NCBI GenBank assembly: GCA_030584065.1
Contig: CP129489.1
Location: forward strand, 954,640-1,018,639
DNA: 64,000 nt
Source: Flavobacteriales bacterium
GTDB lineage: Bacteria; Bacteroidota; Bacteroidia; Flavobacteriales_F; PHOS-HE28
Direction of reading: 5' to 3'
How positions within the stretch are numbered: the first letter of the stretch is position 1; the number at the start of each line of letters is the position of its first letter. A program made the translations under genes and the position numbers. Below, piece by piece: positions 57,584 through 64,000 of the stretch. The notes under the pieces are model-generated. The model worked only from the letters and a program-made list of their open reading frames with translations. It was not told the origin of the DNA and made no database searches.

Positions 57584-57611
57584 TTGGCACATAATTTATA
57601 TTATGTTAACC
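57584..57611 (+). other. Complete dif site (attR, chromosome terminus resolution site)
   Basis: XerC arm TTGGCACATAA (57584-57594), centre TTTATA (57595-57600), XerD arm TTATGTTAACC (57601-57611). Against E. coli dif 21 of 28 positions agree, including TTATGTTAA of the XerD arm and ATAA before the centre. This is the site that keeps dimer resolution working after integration. It also places this locus at the replication terminus. Confidence 0.85.
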
Positions 57612-57701
57612 TGCATTCGGCTGGATATCTGAGCCTTAGTGGCGGAGAATCTCCTCTTGATTCGTCCCTGCCCACCCACCTACCCGCCTACATTCGCGCC
57701 C

Positions 57702-58550
57702 ATGGATTTCCTGAAGCATGCCGGCCAGGCGGGATTACGGTGGTTCACGAGGCACGTGCCCATTCGCGGTCGGCACCGCTTGGCCGATACCGTCGGCCGG
57801 TGGGTCTCCGACCCTGTCACGGTGCGCTCCATCAACGGGATCAAGGTGGAACTGGACCGTGACATCCAGTACCACCGGATGATGCTCTTCGACCTGTATG
57901 AAGAGAATGTCCTGAATTACCTCCGTCGCCGCCTTAAGCCAGGGATGGTGGTATTCGACCCTGGCTGCAACATCGGCTATTTCGCAGCCCAGGTGCTTGG
58001 GATGGTCCAGCCCGGCGGCCAGGTCTGGTCATTCGAGCCCTCGCCCACCTGCCTTACCCGCATCCGCCGGCACAATCCGTCCGGATCGGTGCCGGGTTGG
58101 AGCCTACAGGCCGCGGCACTCACCAACCGGTCCGGGAAGCTCACCTTCTTCGATACGCCGCGGGTGGTAACCCATGGGTATGCCGTGCTCGAGGAAGCCT
58201 GCAAGCCGAACGACAGGGTTCCGGTCGAGGTCGCTGTCACCAGCGTCGATGATTTCTGCGCCGCGCAGGGCATCAGCCACATCGACTTCCTGAAGCTCGA
58301 TATTGAGGATTCAGAGCTTCCCGCCCTGCAAGGGGCCGCCCGCATGCTGGCGGAAAGGGCCATCGATACCATCCTGGTGGAGACCGAGGTAAGGCCCGAT
58401 CGGGTTAAGCTCAATGATCGGATATTCAAGCTGTTGCGTGATTCCGGGTTCCGCCCGCACCACGCACGCCGCGATGGTACTTTGGTGCAGGTGGAGCCCG
58501 AGCGCATGCCCCCGCACAAGGAGGACATTATCTGGGAACTCCAGCGCTGA
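57702..58550 (+). CDS. FkbM-family SAM-dependent methyltransferase
   Basis: 282 residues from ATG 57702 (MDFLKHAGQAGLRWF); GTG at 57639 is possible. Motif I VVFDPGCNIGYFA (about 86-98), acidic strand VWSFEPSPTCLTRIRRH, then HIDFLKLDIEDSELPAL (about 191-207) and a C-terminal VETEVR-type strand: the FkbM domain, which O-methylates sugars or polyketides. First chromosomal gene right of dif. The glycosyl context is distant, so the substrate is unknown. Confidence 0.85.
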   Translation: MDFLKHAGQAGLRWFTRHVPIRGRHRLADTVGRWVSDPVTVRSINGIKVELDRDIQYHRMMLFDLYEENVLNYLRRRLKPGMVVFDPGCNIGYFAAQVLGMVQPGGQVWSFEPSPTCLTRIRRHNPSGSVPGWSLQAAALTNRSGKLTFFDTPRVVTHGYAVLEEACKPNDRVPVEVAVTSVDDFCAAQGISHIDFLKLDIEDSELPALQGAARMLAERAIDTILVETEVRPDRVKLNDRIFKLLRDSGFRPHHARRDGTLVQVEPERMPPHKEDIIWELQR

Positions 58551-58553
58551 AAG

Positions 58554-58581
58554 GCGAAGGCCGGGTTGCCCCGGCCTTCGC
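58554..58581. terminator. Bidirectional terminator between FkbM and TPR genes
   Basis: GCGAAGGCCGGG (58554-58565) and CCCGGCCTTCGC (58570-58581) form a perfect 12-bp stem with a four-base loop between two convergent genes. No clear U run. Confidence 0.65.
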
Positions 58582-58601
58582 GCATGCATGGCTTCCCAGG
58601 C

Positions 58602-59771
58602 TTATTGAAGCTTGGCAAGCTTGTCCTTCATGACCTGGTACTTGGCCTGGTCGTTGGTCTTGCCATAGAGCTTGATGAGCTGTTGGATGGTCTGCGAATC
58701 GTTGGCGTTCAGCTCGTGGGCCTTCTCGAAGAACGGCACGGCCTGCAGGTAGATGTCGTCCGCCACCTTCTTGCACTTCATGTACTCGGTATCGCTCTTG
58801 ATGGCGTTGCACTTCTCATACTCCGTGGCTGCCCGATTATTGAACAGCACGCCGATGTTGAAGTGGGCATCGAACGAGGATGGGTCCACCTCGATTGCCT
58901 TGCGATAGGCCTCTTCCGCCTTGGAGTACGCTGCGGTGCGGGTGGCATCGTCCTTGGCATCGTTGGCCTTCTTATCGTGCAGGCTCCCGAGCACCGACCA
59001 GAGGGCGGCATTCCGCGGGTCCTTCTCGAGGGCTGCCATAACCCCCCCTTCGGCCTCCTCGCTCCGATCAGCGGCAAGGAGGAAGGTGATGCGATCGAGC
59101 ATGAGGTCCTTATTGCCGGGGAAGGCATTGAGGCCCTCCTGAGTGGTGGCGATGGCGCCATTCAGATCCTCCGACTTCCGCTGCAAGCTGGCGATGTAGC
59201 GGTACACCTCGGGCTTCGAATAGCCGGCCGCAATCGCCTCGCGATAGCTGCTGATGGCGTTCGTGGCATCCCCTCCGAGCTCATAGGCCAGGGCACGATT
59301 GAAGATGGCATTGGTATCGACCTGCCCGAAGGATTTCGCAATAGACTCCGAACGCCGGTATCGGGCAACGGCCTCTGTGTAGTTCTTGGCCTGGAACGCA
59401 TCATTGCCGGCATTGAGGGATGCGCCCTGCAGGGCCATGAGGGCCTGCCCGTTCTCCCGCTTGTATGCGCCCTTGGCGTCCAGTTCATTGGCCTTCATAT
59501 AGCTCTCGGCCGCCTTGTCGATGGCATCGGGGAATTGCTGCTTCAGTGCAGCGTCCTCTCCGAGGGCGATCATGCGATAGATGTCGCCGCGGTAGCGCCA
59601 GGTCTTCTCGCTCAGTCCGGTCTTGGCATCCTGCGTGGCGGGCTCGATGTACTCAACGGCTTTCGCAAGCTGGCCGTCCTTCATGTAATTGAAGGCGTTC
59701 ACCACGTTGGCGTTCTGGGCCTGAAGGCCGAATGCCAAGGCTGCTGCGGTAAGGGTGAAAAGGGTCTTCAT
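58602..59771 (-). CDS. Exported TPR protein
   Basis: 389 residues from ATG 59771 (MKTLFTLTAAALAFGLQAQN, signal peptide). About seven TPR units across about 25-380, with examples ALAYELGGDATNAISSYREA, AIATTQEGLNAFPGNKDLML and AEEAYRKAIEVDPSSFDAHF. Periplasmic scaffold; no catalytic motif. Separated from gyrA by 23 bases, so probably cotranscribed with it. Confidence 0.8.
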   Translation of the reverse strand: MKTLFTLTAAALAFGLQAQNANVVNAFNYMKDGQLAKAVEYIEPATQDAKTGLSEKTWRYRGDIYRMIALGEDAALKQQFPDAIDKAAESYMKANELDAKGAYKRENGQALMALQGASLNAGNDAFQAKNYTEAVARYRRSESIAKSFGQVDTNAIFNRALAYELGGDATNAISSYREAIAAGYSKPEVYRYIASLQRKSEDLNGAIATTQEGLNAFPGNKDLMLDRITFLLAADRSEEAEGGVMAALEKDPRNAALWSVLGSLHDKKANDAKDDATRTAAYSKAEEAYRKAIEVDPSSFDAHFNIGVLFNNRAATEYEKCNAIKSDTEYMKCKKVADDIYLQAVPFFEKAHELNANDSQTIQQLIKLYGKTNDQAKYQVMKDKLAKLQ

Positions 59772-59794
59772 GGTTGTTCGTCTGCGGGTATTGC

Positions 59795-62377
<2,583 letters not shown>

Positions 62378-62439
62378 GGGTCTTGATACGGTCTGATGGA
62401 CCCTTTTCCGGCGGCGTTCAACCCTCCGGAAAAGGGAGC

Positions 62440-62448
62440 CCGAAAGTA
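62440..62448 (-). promoter_or_regulatory. Candidate -7 element before gyrA
   Basis: On the minus strand TACTTTCGG, about 62 bases before ATG 62377, again the recurring TAnnTTTCG-type element. It lies in the 265-base spacer between divergent gyrA and clpC; nothing else stands out there. Confidence 0.35.
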
Positions 62449-62642
62449 TCCTTATCCGAAAGAACCGCCGATGCCTTGTTTTCCACATCGCCACAGCGCC
62501 CTGTGGATAATTGGATTTCCCCGTTCGGGAGCAGCCGGACCCCGGATCGATAGCTTGGCCCGCGGCCTTACCGCTTAACTTGTGCTCCGTCGCATCGTGT
62601 CGGGCACGGCTTGCTTAACCCCCAACTTTGCGACCATACAGC

Positions 62643-64000
<1,358 letters not shown>

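Larger units (their letters stand above)
30204..57600. mobile_element. Xer-integrated (IMEX) prophage-like element, tailless-virus type
   Basis: About 27.4 kb between two dif-like sites. Nearly all genes lie on the plus strand with ATGA-type overlaps; one minus-strand gene lies at each end. There is no integrase, transposase, terminase, portal, tail or conjugation gene. Recognisable parts: zinc-finger primase-helicase, DUF3850 protein, HerA/FtsK-type packaging ATPase, M23 peptidase with membrane anchor, about ten one-span small proteins, beta-helix spike candidate, two very basic proteins, two glycosyltransferases, a lipoprotein and a cassette region with a DNA methyltransferase. Without its own recombinase it must rely on host XerC/XerD. 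The tailless virion is inference from what is present and absent. Confidence 0.8.

Overview
The window comes from a high-GC member of the Bacteroidota, most likely a Flavobacteriales-type lineage. The evidence is a complete Bat (aerotolerance) operon, C-terminal sorting domains of the type IX secretion system, a giant repeat adhesin with a gliding-motility-type C-terminal domain, a DUF3276 (PUR-alpha-like) gene, an exact Bacteroidota promoter (TTTG, 19 bases, TATATTTG) and almost no Shine-Dalgarno sequences.

Host left flank (1-30203): the end of a T9SS cargo gene; a minus-strand moxR / DUF58 / batA / batB / TPR lipoprotein / batC / batD / batE operon (9043 down to 114); a MazG-like pyrophosphohydrolase; DUF3276; an enoyl-CoA hydratase/isomerase with a family-9 glycosyltransferase; rplS and trmD; a TPR protein; an RND/MMPL exporter; a WG-repeat protein; a 1599-residue repeat adhesin; a spermidine-synthase-like protein; folD; a secreted nuclease; a lipoprotein; a SRPBCC protein; and a dipeptide epimerase. 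Host right flank (57702-64000): an FkbM methyltransferase, a TPR protein, gyrA, and the 5' two thirds or so of clpC, cut by the window end.

Between them (about 30204-57600) lies a 27.4-kb integrated element with about 45 mostly tiny, overlapping, plus-strand genes. It has no integrase, terminase, portal or tail gene. Both ends are dif-like XerC/XerD sites: a full dif at 57584-57611 and a version with a degenerate XerD arm at 30193-30220, the arrangement of Xer-exploiting elements such as TLC-phi. A 22-bp inverted repeat lies about 80 bp inside each end. I read the element as a Xer-integrated prophage (IMEX) of a tailless, probably membrane-containing virus. It encodes an early module (regulator, small ORFs, DUF3850 protein, zinc-finger primase-helicase), an HerA/FtsK-type packaging ATPase, a structured-leader gene for a candidate capsid protein, about ten single-TM small proteins, a membrane-anchored M23 peptidase, a beta-helix spike candidate with two tandem N-domain paralogues, two very basic DNA-condensing-type proteins, two glycosyltransferases and a lipoprotein.

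Inside the element, 37559-39590 looks like an integron gene-cassette array: two 69-bp attC-like hairpins 506 bp apart, and, decisively, the outer arm of each cassette's 3' site is the exact 10-bp complement of that cassette's own 5' end (37937-37946 with 38371-38380; 38443-38452 with 39577-39586). The cassettes carry two unknown ORFs and a solitary DNA methyltransferase. A Xer-integrated tailless prophage carrying attC-type cassettes is the most unusual content of the window. Everything about virion architecture is inference from gene content; the repeat and site geometry is read directly from the sequence.
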